Assembly (NCBI GenBank): GCA_021018815.1
Contig: JAITYX010000075.1
Span: 1,578,501 to 1,642,500, forward strand
Reading direction: 5' to 3'
Length of the DNA: 64,000 nt
From: Talinum fruticosum
Taxonomy: Eukaryota > Streptophyta > Magnoliopsida > Caryophyllales > Talinaceae
Below the pieces are notes generated by a model. The model was given only the letters and a program-made list of their open reading frames with translations. It searched no databases and was not told the origin of the DNA. Position numbers and translations under genes: made by a program. Below are positions 23,733-36,702 of this stretch, one piece after another (within the stretch, counting starts at the first letter, position 1; each line of letters begins with the position of its first letter).

Positions 23733-23948
23733 TTTTGTACAAGTTTCATTTCAATTAATCAAAGTAAGTTTGTTTCAACATCTTCATTATTTCAATCAAG
23801 TTTTATTCAATTATTTCCATTTAAAGTTTTAATCTTTTGTTTTGAAAATCATTTGTTAAATTAGTTTGTCACTCTCCCTCCCCTGTTATTCAACCATACC
23901 TAGTCCCTAAGTTGCTTCCCTAGCTCATAGATCGGTCCTGTCTTCAAT

Positions 23949-23962
23949 TGGTATCGAGCCAA
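23949..23962 (+). other. Primer binding site of the pararetrovirus
   Basis: TGGTATCGAGCCAAG lies about 350 bases downstream of the TATA box. It resembles the caulimovirid tRNA-Met site TGGTATCAGAGC with one base lost. Confidence 0.7.
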
Positions 23963-24107
23963 GTTTGTATATTTGGTTGGTTTTATAGCCGGTGTTGGTC
24001 GAGTCGTTGGTCGGCCCGGGTTATCCGTTGGTCAGCCGTGTAAGGTGGTCCCGGTGGTCCCGATAGTATGTGCATAATTCTTAATTAAGTATTCAAGCGT
24101 AACTCAA

Positions 24108-25135
24108 ATGGCCTCTTGGTTTAGAGATCGTCTAAGTCTAGGTAGTGGTAAGAGTATTAGTGTGGTCAATAGCAAGGAAGTTAGTTGTCAAGTTGATTTC
24201 TCAAATTGGTCTATTCCAAAACAGAAAATTGAAACAATCTATCAAATAGGAAAATTTGATTTCAATACTGCTTTCGAATAAAAGATCATGAAGAAACGTT
24301 TAGTTTAGATGAAGAATTTCAAACTCTTAAATTACTTTCAAATATTTCTATTAAAAAATATAAAGAAAAATACGAGATATATTCATTTTGGTATGATTCA
24401 AATAGCTCTCAAACCTTTAACAAGATTAGGATTAGATTGTCCTATATTCATGGCTCTAGAGATAATAGATTAATTCGCTACAAAGATTCATTACTAACTA
24501 TGATTCAAACTAATATATGTAATGGTCCTATTTATTTCAACTACTTGTCCAAATTATTTAGTAGATCTAAATGATCCCTGGATTATGGATACATTAATCT
24601 TACATATTCATTTACAAAATGATTCAAAAGTACAATTTAGAGAACTTTCAAGGAATTTCGCTATTACTTACAGAGTTTATTTCAAACTACTATCTTCTCA
24701 ACTTAATCCAAAATGTTTATTAAAGCCTTCTCTTGAAGAGACAATTTTATTAAAAATAGAGTGTGAAAATATTTTAACTTTTACTCCTAAATTATTAAAA
24801 TGGAATGAGATCACTATTCCTCAAGAATTTATTATTCAAAATATTAAACAACCTAGAAATATTGCTCAAAAGAATATACAACAAGTAATTGAAGAACAAG
24901 ATGGTAGAGTATTAATAAGATTTAATTCTATTAATGAAAGAACTTTTTCTTCAAGACTCTCCGAAAAAATGGATCTTCCTCGATCTTCTTTTTCAATGCC
25001 TTCAAGGTCTACTAATTATGATTATTTGAAAAATAATAAAGAAGAAGATTCTTCTTCCTCAAAAATCTATTATAAAGCACTCTATAGCAGAACCAATTGA
25101 CGAAGATAATTCATCAATAGGTTCTCCTACTTATT
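24108..25135 (+). pseudogene. Pararetroviral movement protein remnant
   Basis: Begins at the ATG at 24,108 (MASWFRDRLSLGSGKS) and first meets a stop near 24,281; the longest open piece is 24,522-25,100. The segment PNYLVDLNDPWIMDTLILHI and the following FRELSRNFAITYRVYFKLLS resemble the 30K-superfamily movement proteins of caulimovirids, which carry virus through plasmodesmata. A serine-rich acidic end precedes the coat-protein region. At least two frame breaks and a stop make it non-functional. Family fit is from order and pattern, not a search. Confidence 0.6.
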
Positions 25136-26183
25136 AAACTATGCAACCTCCTGCATACTCTTTTATTAATGTCATTACAAAACCCTTTGAAATTAATAAA
25201 GAATATTTAAGAGAAGATTTTAATTCAATTAAGAACAAAGATAAAAAATAATGGTTTTTATCTCATTTTGATTTAAAAGCCCAAGCATTCATAGGCAAGA
25301 ATGATATTCATTAATGGAAAGAATTGAATGTAATATTCTATTCTTTACCTAGTGGACCATATTTGCTTCGAAAATAATCTACCAGATCCTCTTTTAATTA
25401 AAGAAATTAATACTAATCAAAATCTTAATAAGAAATGGACATTATTAAATGGAAATATATTTACTTCCATAACTCCTCCTTTACAAGAAATTTTAATCTC
25501 TACAGATCAAGGTCATATTCAAGCTACTCCATTCAAAGTAGGAAGAAACGATCCAAATAATTCTCAAGTAGCTTTAGAAGATATTAAAAAGTTTATCATC
25601 AAAACAATTATACTAATCAAGTCATACATACAGTATCTCAACAAGTTAATATGGTTTCTACTCAAATAGAAGCAATATCCAAAAAGCAAGATATTTCTCT
25701 ATGCAATGAACTAAAATGACAAGCCGGATATTCAACGGATAAAGCTGCTACACGAAAAGAGTTAGGTTCTTTTTTGAAGCTTTCGCCTTCCAAAATTGAA
25801 GCTCCTTCTATTCGAAAAAGAAGAGCAAATCAAGTCAATAAAAACAAACAATTTAATCATACTAATAACAATAAAGCCAATACAGACTCCTAAGAAAAGT
25901 ATTTCAAAAAGAAAACTCCTAATAAAGTTATTTGTTTTAAATGTGGCAAACAAGATCATTCCGCAAAAGATTGCAAAGTTAAAGAAAAATTAAATGAAAT
26001 TTGTGGTGATAATCAAGAAATTCAAGAAAAGATTATTTCTTTATTTGAACTCAAAGATACTCCAGTTCATTCCGAAAAGTCATCATCTGATTACGAATAC
26101 AATGGTCTTTACGAATTAGAAAGTAATTCAAGTGATTATTCATCGGAAATGAATCAACTAGAATTTGTTACGGATGTATCAAT
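25136..26183 (+). pseudogene. Pararetroviral coat-protein region with zinc finger
   Basis: A CX2CX4HX4C zinc finger is encoded at 25,933-25,973 (CFKCGKQDHSAKDC), the nucleic-acid-binding signature of caulimovirid coat proteins. It is preceded by a lysine- and asparagine-rich basic stretch and followed by an acidic serine-rich tail (about 26,070-26,150), typical of the family. The upstream capsid domain (25,200-25,700) is broken by stops near 25,249, 25,314, 25,376 and 25,719 and by frame changes. Confidence 0.7.
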
Positions 26184-26660
26184 ATGATTACTGCTACTAA
26201 AAGTGAAAAAGAATTTTTATTAGATTTAATTGAACAAATTCAAAATCCAGAATTAAAAAAGGAATATTTAGAGAAACTCAAAAGTATTTTAATAGAAGAA
26301 GATTTATTAAAAGCTACTCCTCCTAATTTCAATATTAATAAAATATTTGAGAGATATGATACTCCAAATATTTTAAAGGTAGTTAATATTCAAGACTTAA
26401 AAATGGAAGTCAATAATCTCAAAGAAGAAATTAAAGAGATTAATCAAAATTTATGTTTTCTTCAAACTAAAGATTTTGAATTAGAAACAAGAATATCATT
26501 AATTGACGATAAATCAAGTTCTTCAAATAACAATGAAGACACCTCAAGTTCTTCTAGTAATCAACAATTTATTTCCACAATTAATCATATTAATTATAAA
26601 AAATGGTATATTTATATTACTCTAAAGATTAATGACAACTTTGAACTCAATACTATTGCT
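26184..26660 (+). pseudogene. Pararetroviral linker with predicted coiled coil
   Basis: Mostly open stretch starting MITATKSEKEFLLDLIEQIQ. Charged heptad-like segments (LKMEVNNLKEEIKEINQNL, about 26,398-26,455) suggest a coiled coil, followed by a serine/asparagine-rich spacer. It sits between the coat-protein and protease regions in the same orientation and is probably part of one polyprotein. No specific function is assigned. Confidence 0.5.
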
Positions 26661-27108
26661 CTACTCGACAAGTGGTGCATATCAAAATTGTATTAAAGAA
26701 GGATTAATTCCATCTATGTTTTATGAAAAAACTAAAGAACGTCTACATAGTGCTAATGAAACGACACTACAAATTAAATATAAATTATCAAATGCTTATA
26801 TTTGCAATGAAGGTTATTGTTTCAAAAATACTTTTGTCCTTGTTAGAGACATAGGTCAAGAAGTCATTTTAGGTACCCCTTTTATTACTCAAATTTATCA
26901 TTTCAAAGTCGATCAATTTGGTGTTCATACAGGAATTCTAGGAAAAAATATTTCTTTCAAATTTATTTCCTCTATCCGTACAAAAGATCTATCTTTACTT
27001 CAAGAATCCACCATAATTAGACAAATAGATTTTATTATAAGCAAAAAACAACAAATTAATGTTTTACAAAAGGAAATTACCTATAAAAAAATAGAAAAAA
27101 AATTATAA
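26650..27108 (+). pseudogene. Pararetroviral aspartic protease
   Basis: The SGAYQNCIKEGLIPSMF segment (about 26,671-26,721) and VILGTPFITQIYHF (about 26,863-26,904) match the two halves of caulimovirid pepsin-like proteases. The catalytic region is broken: the Asp and the Ser-Gly-Ala lie in different frames around 26,668, and a stop at 26,696 closes the upstream frame. The rest of the domain is open to 27,108. Confidence 0.7.
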
Positions 27109-28040
27109 CAACCTTCTATTCAAAACAAAACAAAAGAATTACAAAATTTATTCCACAAAGTAGTCTGTTACGATCTTCCCAATGCCTTCGTGAAAGAAAA
27201 AAGCATGTTACACTTCCTTATGAAAAGGATTTTTAGAAAGAAATATCCCTACTAAAGCTCGACCTATTCAAATGAATAAGGAACTTTTAGAATTCTTCAA
27301 AAGGAGATTCAATCACTTTTAGATAAAAAATTAATTAGATCCTCTAAATCTCATTGGAGCTGTGTAGCCTTCTATGTTAATAACCAAGCTGAAAAAGAAC
27401 GAGGAGTTCCTCGCCTTGTTATTAATTACAAACCATTGAATAAAGTTTTACAATGGATTAGATATCTCATTCCTAATAAACAAGATTTACTTAATAGACT
27501 ATATGAAGCAAAAGTATTTTCAAAATTTGATATGAAAAGTGGTTTTTGGCAAGTTCAAATTGCTGATCAAGATCGTTATAAAACAGCTTTTACCGTCCCC
27601 TTTGGGCATTATGAATGGAATGTAATACCTTTTGGACTAAAGAATGCTCCTTCAAAATTTTAGCATATTATGAATGATATTTTTAATCCTTATACTCAAT
27701 TTACAATAGTTTATATTGATGATGTTTTAGTCTACTCGAATCGTATTGAGCAACATTTCAAACATTTACAAACTTTTTACATGTAATAAAAAAAAATGGT
27801 CTTGTTGTTTCTGCGCCAAAAATGAAATTGTTTCAAATAAAAATAAGATTTTTAGGGCATGATATTTCTCAAGGAACTATTAAACCAATTACAAGAGCCA
27901 TTGAATTTACGGATAAATTTTCAGATGAAATAAAAAATAAAACTCAATTACAAAGGTTTTTAGGATGTCTTAATTATGTGTCCGATTTCTTTCCAAAATT
28001 AAGACAAACCTCGTCAACTTCGTTTACAAGAGATTAAGTA
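27109..28040 (+). pseudogene. Pararetroviral reverse transcriptase
   Basis: Copies the viral pregenome. Visible: LVINYKPLNKVLQ (27,418-27,456), FSKFDMKSGFWQVQI (27,520-27,564), YKTAFTVPFGHYEWNVIPFG (about 27,577-27,636) and the catalytic YIDDVLVYS at 27,712-27,738. An in-frame TAG at 27,661-27,663 interrupts the palm just before it, and further stops occur from 27,785. IRFLGHDIS and LQRFLGCLNYVSDFFPKL (27,847-28,007) form the connection region. It is the best-preserved viral domain and suits phylogenetic placement. Confidence 0.85.
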
Positions 28041-28560
28041 ATAACCCACCACCATGGTCAAATGAACATACTCAAGTTGTCCGCCTTCTTAAACAAAAGG
28101 TCAAGTCTTCACCATGTCTAGGTATTCCACATCCCAATGCGAGTCATGATAGTTGAAACAGACGCATCGGATTTACGGTATGATGGTATACTAAAATAAA
28201 AGATGTCTATGACCTCAAAATAGACTCAACTAGTTAGATATTATTCAGGAATTTGGAATAAAACTCAAAAGAATTATTCAACTGTAAAAAAGAAATTTTA
28301 TCAATCGTTTTGTGGGTTTAAAAATTTCAAGAGGATTTATTTAATAAAAAATTCCTTCTTCGTATTGATTGCAAATCAGCAAAAGAAATCATTACTAAAG
28401 ATGTTCAAAATCTTGTTTCCAAACAAATATTTTCTCATTGGCAAGCAATTTTATCTTGTTTTGATTTTGATATAGAATTTATTAAAGGAGAAAATAAGTC
28501 CCTACCTGATTTCTTAACAACGAGAATTCCTCCAAGGATGCTCTAGCTCTCAAAATTAAT
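28041..28560 (+). pseudogene. Pararetroviral RNase H
   Basis: The VETDASDLRYDGI segment (about 28,150-28,189) carries the first catalytic Asp of RNase H. The C-terminal end, near 28,440-28,545, holds the WQAI/FDFDIEFIKGENKS and LPDF motifs in split frames, characteristic of the end of caulimovirid pol. Multiple stops and frameshifts. The sequence from 28,560 to 29,034 contains a short lysine-rich open stretch (28,647-28,853) of unknown meaning. Confidence 0.7.
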
Positions 28561-29034
28561 TTAGCCACTTCCTGCCACCTGGCAAATACAAATATCATTC
28601 TCAATTACTCAACATTATAAACCCCTAGCATCATATTCATTAGTCCGTGAATACAAGATTAAATGGTGAGACAATATCCAAGTTGCCTTGGGTATTAAGT
28701 CAGCCATCTCCATTCAACAAGCTCCCGCTACCCCACAAAAGCAGGAGAAGAATTCAAAAGGAAAAGAAAAAAATCAAAGATGAAGAGATTCAGCTTGCTC
28801 AAACAAGAAATCATGTTAATCAAAAAGCAGCAGACAACAATTATTCCCGATGACAAGCACAAATTAATCCGATTATAATCCTTTTGATGGGCCTTGTGCT
28901 CAAGACCCATATAGTATTTGAACCCTTATAGGGTATTCAAAAAAAAAATTCTAACGATTTTTTGCAGGTTTTTCTAAAGTGAAATTTCACAATTTCACTT
29001 CTCTTTTCCCCGAGAAGGAAATGGACATTACTTG

Positions 29035-29678
<644 letters not shown>

Positions 29679-29857
29679 GATATTAAGAAAGAGAGAAATT
29701 TAAACACACTATAAAATGTAAGAAATTATAATCTTTTTTGGATATAGGGATCTCCCTAAGTACTTGTCGATCATAATGATAAATTTGTTATCAAATTTGT
29801 TTATTTTGATGTGGTGATGTTGGGATGGACTAATTTATCCAATCATCTAAATTTTCA

Positions 29858-30472
29858 GTTTCCTTTTTGGTTGTAAGTTTGTTGTATTATACATGACCGT
29901 AAACTAGAGGCCATAATTTTTTTAAGTTTACATAATTCATTAAGAAAATAATGAAATATGAATGAAATGTTGAGGCCACCTTTTAATTTGCTTTAACAAC
30001 CGAAGACATAACAGGAACCGAGTTCCTTGTTGTGTTTAATAATGAGGCTGGGTTTACAAGACAAAACATAATGTGTACATGCAACGTGGGCTGTTCCACA
30101 AAGAAGGTGAGAAGGGGTAGAGGAGTCAAATGGAAACAAAGTTGATAAACAATGAGAAGATAGTAATAATTCACTATTGTTTATCACCTTTTGTTTCCAT
30201 TTTAGTCCTCTACCCTTTCTTCCCTTCTTTGTGGATCGACCTATGTTGCATGTACACTCCATGTTTTTTCTTATAAAATCGATGTCATTGTTAATCACAA
30301 CAAGGAAATTCTGGTTCGTGTTACGTCTTCGATCGTTAAAGAAAATTAAAGGGATGGCCTCGAACATTTTATTCATACTTAATTGTCTTATACATTATGT
30401 AAAATTTCAAAAAAATCATGGCTAGTTTATGATAAATGTATAATACATCAAAATTGGAAGCAAAAAGGAAAC
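29858..30472. repeat. Fold-back element B (complete arms)
   Basis: Palindromic element starting GTTTCCTTTTTGGTTGTAAG and ending AAGCAAAAAGGAAAC, with arms of roughly 300 bases. Complementary blocks include GAAATGTTGAGGCCACC/GGCCTCGAACATTTT and the inner stem AAACAATGAG.../CTATTGTTTATCACC, with a centre near 30,166. Same family as fold-back A. A transcript would form a very long hairpin. Apparent open frames on both strands are mirror images and not genes. Confidence 0.8.
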
Positions 30473-31232
30473 CATATATTATATATACATACTTTTTGTA
30501 TTTAAAAAAAGAGAAATTTAATTACTACAAAAAAAAAACAAGTTACAACAATGGTCCATGTTAGGAATATATACTAAGTAACATCATCTTTTTTTTCATA
30601 TAATTTTATAAATGGCATGCTTAATTGTGTATAATTGTGCTTATTTTTCTTACCAATCTATACTTTTTATAAAATTATCGTATGCATTTCATAAGCTTAG
30701 GGAACCCGTTCAAAAATCTGTACATAACAAGTTATATCCTAGGTCGCGGTGCATGCATAAATGTGCGTATAGTGCTTAGGATATTAGCTTGGTATGTATA
30801 GGTTTTGAATTGTCCGTGTTGGACAGTTTGAGAATAATATGATAATAGGTTGTATGGCTATTATAATCGATCATAAATTTAACAAGATCTCTTGGTGGTC
30901 ATTTCCCTCTTGTTGTTCGGGTGCAAATATGATGACGATGGGTTTGATGTGTATATCATTACTTATATTACCATACAATTAAGAATGGATATGCACATTA
31001 TCCACTTCATTTTCGTATGTTGTACTTGAAGGACTGAGAGGATATACTTGTCGGAATTTTTCAAATATATGATAAGATTTCGCTACACTTTCTAGGGTCA
31101 TATTATTTTTGAATGGGTTTAGAACCATCTATCCCTGTAGAAGGATCTTAGGCTCATGTCATATTATTTGTGTGTAAGAACGTATTTCTCTAACTATATG
31201 TGGTAAATTGCTTCTTGTGTTTATGGGTAAGA
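30473..31232 (+). other. CACTA C noncoding segment before the transposase
   Basis: No coding potential. From about 30,600 it parallels CACTA A (10,230-10,820), including a CCTAGGTCGCGGT block near 30,739 and a conserved GTGTTTATGGGTAAG just before the transposase ATG. This shows where the two CACTA copies become collinear again. Confidence 0.75.
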
Positions 31233-33353
31233 TATGGATCGATTGTGGATTTATAACGATAAAAGGAGTGTAGAATATCGTGATGGTTTTAACAACTTTC
31301 TAGAGATTGCCATCCAAAATGTAACCAAATTCGGAGAGCGAGTCCATATTTTGTCCGTGTTTAAGGTGTTTTACCTCCTTAAGATTGCCCCCTAAGGTTG
31401 TAAAAGGTCACCAATATCCACATGAGTTTGACACAACTTATAAGGTATGGGTATGGCATGGGGAAAAGGAGTTTGTGAATAATGGCATACTAGAGGAAAA
31501 TGAAGGGTATGATCAATGAAGCCAATAGTATGGAATTAGAAGATCGACCGAAGATGTGGTTCATGGAGTACAACATGAATTAGTCTATCAACCACATGGA
31601 TTGGAGTAATTATTAGTTGATTCGGAGAAGCCTCTTTACTCGGGGTGTGATAAATATTCCCGTTTATCAATTGTGTTGAGGTTGATGAACTTAAAAACGG
31701 CTAATGGCTGGAGTGAAAAATGTTTCATAGACATGTTGAGTGTGCTGCAAGATATACTTCCAGTAAGGCAATGTCCTTCCTGCCTTACATATGAGGCGAA
31801 GAGGATGTTGTGTCCTATGGGCATGGGGTATAAGAAGATGCATGTGTTCCCCAACGATTGCATATTGTACCGAAAAAACATGCACATAGACACGAGTGTC
31901 CTAAATTTGGTGTACCTTGATACAAAATGAAAAACATCGATGGAGAGAGTGTTGAGCGACCTCCCGCAAAGGTGTTGTGGTACTTGGTGATAATACCCAG
32001 GTTTAAGTGCTTGTTTTCAGGTGCAACTGATGCCAAGAACTTGATGTGGCATGCCGACGGAAGAGTCTATGATGACAAGCTATGTCACCTTGCCGATTCT
32101 CTACAATAGAAGAAGATCGATTCATTGTTACCCGAATTTCGTAGGGAGCCACGAAATCTAGGTATGCGTCTTTGTACGGACGAAATAAACCCCCATAGCA
32201 ACCTCAATGGTAAGCATAATAGTTGGCCATTGTTTTTGTTATCTACAACGTACCATCGTCGTTGTGTATGAAGCGCAAGTACATTATGTTGTCAATGCTC
32301 ATTTCTATGCCTAAAAAGCCAAGAAATGATGTACATGTGTACTTGGCGCCTCTTGTTGATGATTTCAAGTTGTTGTGGGATGAAGGTGTTTCGGTTTATG
32401 ATGCATACCATGAAGAGTAATTTACATTACGGGCTATGATCTTCACCACAATCAATGACTTCCCGTGTACGCAAACTTGTCCGAGATATATAGTCAAAGG
32501 CCATAAGGCATGCCCCATTTGTGCAAAGGGTACATGCTCCTATGAACTTATGGACGGAAAAAGATGACCTATCTCGAACACCGAAAGTTTCTTCCCTTTT
32601 GTCATCAATATCTCTAGAAAAATAAGGCTTTCAATAGTAAAACCAAGATAGATTATGCTCCAATTCCATTAACAAGATATCAAATATATGACCATGTCAA
32701 GGATCTTAATGTGGACTTCGAGCAAACCATACCGACGTTAATCCGAAAACGATATGCGGAAAAAGAGATTAATATTTTTTGATCTTCCACATTGGAAAGA
32801 GTTGTATGTGAGACATAGTCTTGATGTAATGGATATAGAGAAAACCTCTGTGAAAGTCTCATTGGCACTATTTTGAACATACCTGGGAAGACCAAGCATA
32901 GAGAGAAAGCACAACCTGATATGTATGAAATGGGAATACGGGACGAATTAACACCATAACCAAAGGAGAAGAGAACATATTTGCCTTCGGCGTCTTACAC
33001 ATTCAGTAGAAAGGAAAAACAACGTTTGTGTGAGACCTTAAAGAAACTCAAAGTGCCACCTCTTTAAACATCGATAGACTCATTTTGTTGTCCGATTATA
33101 GACTAATCGGTCTTAAATCTCATGATTTTTATGCTATGATACAACAAATATCTTCGGTTGCTATCCGAGCAGTGATGCCATAATATGCCGGACAATTAAT
33201 CGGAAGACATTGCTTCTTCTTCAATGCCATTTGCAAGCAAAGTCGTTAATTTGGAGAAATTGGATTATCTTTAGTACGACGTGATAATAACATTGTGCCA
33301 TTTTGAGATGTACTTCCCACCTTTTTTTTATATCATGGTGCACATAGTTTCCC
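31233..33353 (+). pseudogene. TNP2-type CACTA transposase (element C)
   Basis: Starts MDRLWIYN and follows the same order as the copy at 10,821, then continues further. Recognisable TNP2 parts: LRLMNLKTANGWSEKCFIDM (about 31,675-31,734), CPMGMGYKKMHVFPNDCILY (31,813-31,872), GESVERPPAKVLWYL, WHADGRVYDDKLCHLADS, an INDFP segment near 32,455, SLDVMDIEKTS (about 32,818-32,850), NIPGKTKHREKAQPDMYEMG (about 32,876-32,935), and FEMYFPPFF then MVHIVSHLR near 33,302-33,352. Many frameshifts. It is truncated where copia B begins. Confidence 0.85.
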
Positions 33354-34430
33354 ACCTTCGACATTCCGAGCTGGCTCTCGAGCTAGTTCAATCCGATTCA
33401 TGATGTTCCGAGCTGCCTCATTCTAACTTTTGACTCTATCTCGTGCTCGGCTTCGAGCAAGATCATATTTATCTCAACTTAGTTTCAGATTTAAGAACGT
33501 TGACTCACTTGTTTTTCCCTGATCAATCTCATTAAAGAAAACGTGGATGCTTTCTTCCACTTTGTTAGTTCTTTTATTAAAAACACGATATGCTTTACTA
33601 TAAGATGAGTAACCTAGAAAAATACCTTCATCCGATCGAGCATCAAACTTGGTTAGTGATCCTTACCATTATTGTGAATAAAACACTTACAGTAGGAGGG
33701 TTTGAAGTATGAAATGATGCGCTTCTTTCCCTTGTAAAGCTCGTATGGTGTTTTTTTCAAGATGGGTCCGATGAGGCATCCGTTTAGTGTGTAGTTTGTT
33801 GTGTTGACTGCCTCAGCCCGAAATAGTAGGGTAGATCATATTCAATCATCATTGTCCTTCTTATTTCTTCAAGAGTACGATTCTTTCTCTCCACTACTCC
33901 ATTCCGTTGAGGTGTTACGGGTGCCGACAAGTTGTGAGAGATACCATTCTTATCGTAGAACTCTGCAAATTCCGAGTAATCGAACTCCCTTCCATGGTCG
34001 GTTCGAATTGTTCTAATCCGAGTCCGAGACTCTACTTGAATTTTCCTACGGAGCTTGCTGAACTCTTTGAAAGCTTCATTTTTGTTCTTAAGAAAACAAA
34101 CCCGAGTAAATCGTAAATAGTCATCAACAATGACAAGTACATATGATTTACCTCCGAGACTCTTTATAGAGATTTCACCGTATAAATCCATATGTAGCAT
34201 TGCAAGCACTTTGGATGTGGAAACAGATTTGAGAGGTTTGAAGGATGATCCGACCTATTTCCCTTTTGTGAATGTTTCACGATTTTTTTATCTTTCTTAA
34301 ATACACGGTTAGGTAAACCCCTAACTAAACCATGAGATGTAAGCTTTTTGATAGTATGCATACTAACATGACCTAGTCTACGATGCCATCTCCAAGAATT
34401 ATCATCCAATGATGCTTTTAAACACGATAA
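33354..34430 (-). pseudogene. Copia B integrase, truncated at its 3' end
   Basis: Minus-strand integrase of the SIRE-like family. WRWHRRLGHVSMHTIKKLTS lies near 34,400-34,341, then MDLYGEISIKSLGGKSYVLV, FTRVCFLKNKNEAFKEFSKL and RTDHGREFDYSEFAEFYDKN (about 34,013-33,954), and VTPQRNGVVERKNRTLEEI (about 33,925-33,870). The core is longer-open than in copia A. The gene stops in the integrase-RT linker at about 33,354, where CACTA C transposase sequence begins. RT and RNase H are absent. Confidence 0.85.
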
Positions 34431-36640
34431 ATTCCGACTTGGATCGAAAGAGGAATAGTGTAGGTATTACCCGATCTCTTACCCGAGAGCTTAGTCTCTT
34501 TGGTGGTTGCATAAAAAATATAGCGATTGGTTTGAGTGAATCTTACCTCTTAATCTTTGTCACATAATTGAGAGATGCTGAGTAGATTGTACTTTAATCC
34601 CTTGACAAGATAGACTGGGCTGACCAGGTTGTCTCCTTTCCCAATCTTGCCTATTCCGACTATCTTGCCCTTACTATCATCTCCAAAAGTGACTTTGTAT
34701 CCTTGATAATCGTCCAACTTAGAAAAGAGTCTTGAATCTCCCGACATGTGGCGTGAGCATCCATTGTCTAAGTACCAATGACCTTTTGTTCTTTTCTAAG
34801 TTACCTATAAGTCGAAACACACTAACCCTTCTCACTTTCTCTAACAAACCCAGGTAACTCCCTTTACTTTGGTCATTTTCTAAGGAAGAAGACCCTTGGG
34901 AACCCGGATTTGAATGACTTTGGGTTTGGTCTAATTCTCAGTCTTCTTTTTAGAAAGCCGAGTCTATGTCTCTTTCTTTTGAAAATCTTTTCTTTTATAA
35001 ACGGGTGGAGAGGGTTTTCTCCTGTAAGCGATCCGGGCTCGGTGCTCCTTTCATTTTTATGAATAGGACCATGCTCAGCCTTCCTAAACTTCACAAGTCT
35101 AGAATCCTTTTTGAAAAGATTTGAGTAGGAGTTAGATTCCTTCTTTTCATAAAAACCAAGTCCTTTCTCGAAGGAGACACATTGAGAGCCTAAAAGTATA
35201 TCAAGGTTTTCTGACCTTGAGTGAATTTCAAAACAAGCTCTTGAGACTCATTGAGCTTTCTTTTCGGACGGTCATTTTCTCTTCGAGTGACTCGAGACAC
35301 AGTCTCATTAGTTTGAGTACTAGTCTTGAGTTCATTTAGGTTCGGTCTATGTTTTTCCAATTCATTTTTCGAACCATTTCTCTCGAAGTAAGAGACTCAA
35401 GTTGTTTTTTAAACTGAGAAGAATCAAAATTTGACTTTTCTTCCAATGTATAAATATATTTAGCTAAATCAACTTTGGACAACTTTAGAAAGTATTCAAT
35501 TACCTCCTAAGGACTTGTCTCCTTAGTGTCCGAGTTGTCGAGTTTGACTCGGATTCGACTTTCGAGTCTATTAGTGCCATTAGACATTTTGAGTCATCGA
35601 ATCTTTGAGTCATCAGAATCTTCATCTTCTTCGGATGAATCTTCATCACTCCATGTGGCCATCATAGCCTTCTTCTTCTTTCTGTCCCTCTTTCTCCTTG
35701 GACACTCCTTGACTATGTGATCTTTGCTCGCCACATTCATAACAACAAGAGTTCTTAGTTAAAGATAACTTTGAAGGGGAGGAGTATTTACCTTTTTATC
35801 CTTCTTATCTTTCTTGCAGAACTCTTCCTTTGGTTTTTCTCCAATTTCTTGTGCTTCATCATTCTTTTGAAGCCTCGGGCAATGAGTGTTGTGGGGTCTT
35901 CTTTTGAGTTTGAGGAAGTCGGACTTTCTCCTCTCGCTTCGTGGCTTTCGCTGCAATGTTCGTTTTAGTGCCGACCTCAGCATCCTCTTCTTCCAAGTCA
36001 ATTTCATGGGTGAGAAACTTCCCAATCAGTTCGTCCGGCTTTAGTTGAGAGAGGTTCCGAGCTTCCTCGATAGTTGTCACCTTCGGACCTTATCTTCTCT
36101 TTGGTAGACTTCTTAGAATTTTTACGCACATTTCTTCATGGTAAATCTTTCTACCCGGATATTTGAGATTGTTTGTAACCTTAGTGAAGCGTATAAACAT
36201 CCGAGTGATGTTTTCTTCCGGCTCCATCTTGAACAACTTATATTTGTGAAGATATTAACTTATCTTCGCCTATTTCACTTGGCTTGTTCCTTCATATGTG
36301 TTGACAAGAGTGTGCCACACATCTTTAGCTGTGCCAGGCTAACACTCTATTGCATTCTTCCGAGCTGATAGCACATCTCGGAATGTTCATCGCTTGCAGC
36401 TTCTTTCTTAACTTTTCGACTCCTCATTGGTGTACTCGAACTTCTCTTTATGGACAGATCTTGTACCTTCTATCTTCATTCGAATGTAATTGCCTTCTTG
36501 GATGATGTTCCAAACATCTTCATCGTTGTCCAACAGAAAGCATTCCATTAGCTTCTTCCAGAGTGTATGAAGTTTGATCCTTTGAACTTTGGTGGTATGG
36601 TGGAAGATCTTCCTTCATCGAACTCTACGTTGTTATGAGC
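34431..36640 (-). pseudogene. Copia B gag and protease
   Basis: Gag starts at the MAHN codons near 36,640 and reads through EEYN/EECN and WHTLVNTYEGTSQVK-type segments in shifting frames, then TTIEEARNLSQLKPDELIGK (about 36,079-36,020). Protease and spacer follow: MSGDSRLFSKLDDYQGYKVT (34,747-34,688) and VYLVKGLKYNLLSISQLCDK (about 34,612-34,553). The strand and order are those of copia A. Multiple frameshifts. Confidence 0.8.
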
Positions 36641-36686
36641 CATCTAATCTTTAGACCTTTGGATTGTTAGATCCTTTTTGAAGGCT

Positions 36687-36702
36687 AACCTCCGATACCA
36701 AT
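36687..36702 (-). other. Primer binding site of copia B
   Basis: Complement of CTCCGATACCAAT reads ATTGGTATCGGAG, immediately after the LTR end on the minus strand. It is a near match to the tRNA-Met site TGGTATCAGAG. Confidence 0.75.

Noticed and set aside
29993..30425. ORFs on both strands over fold-back B
   Set aside because: The frames mirror each other because the region is a palindrome; not independent coding evidence.
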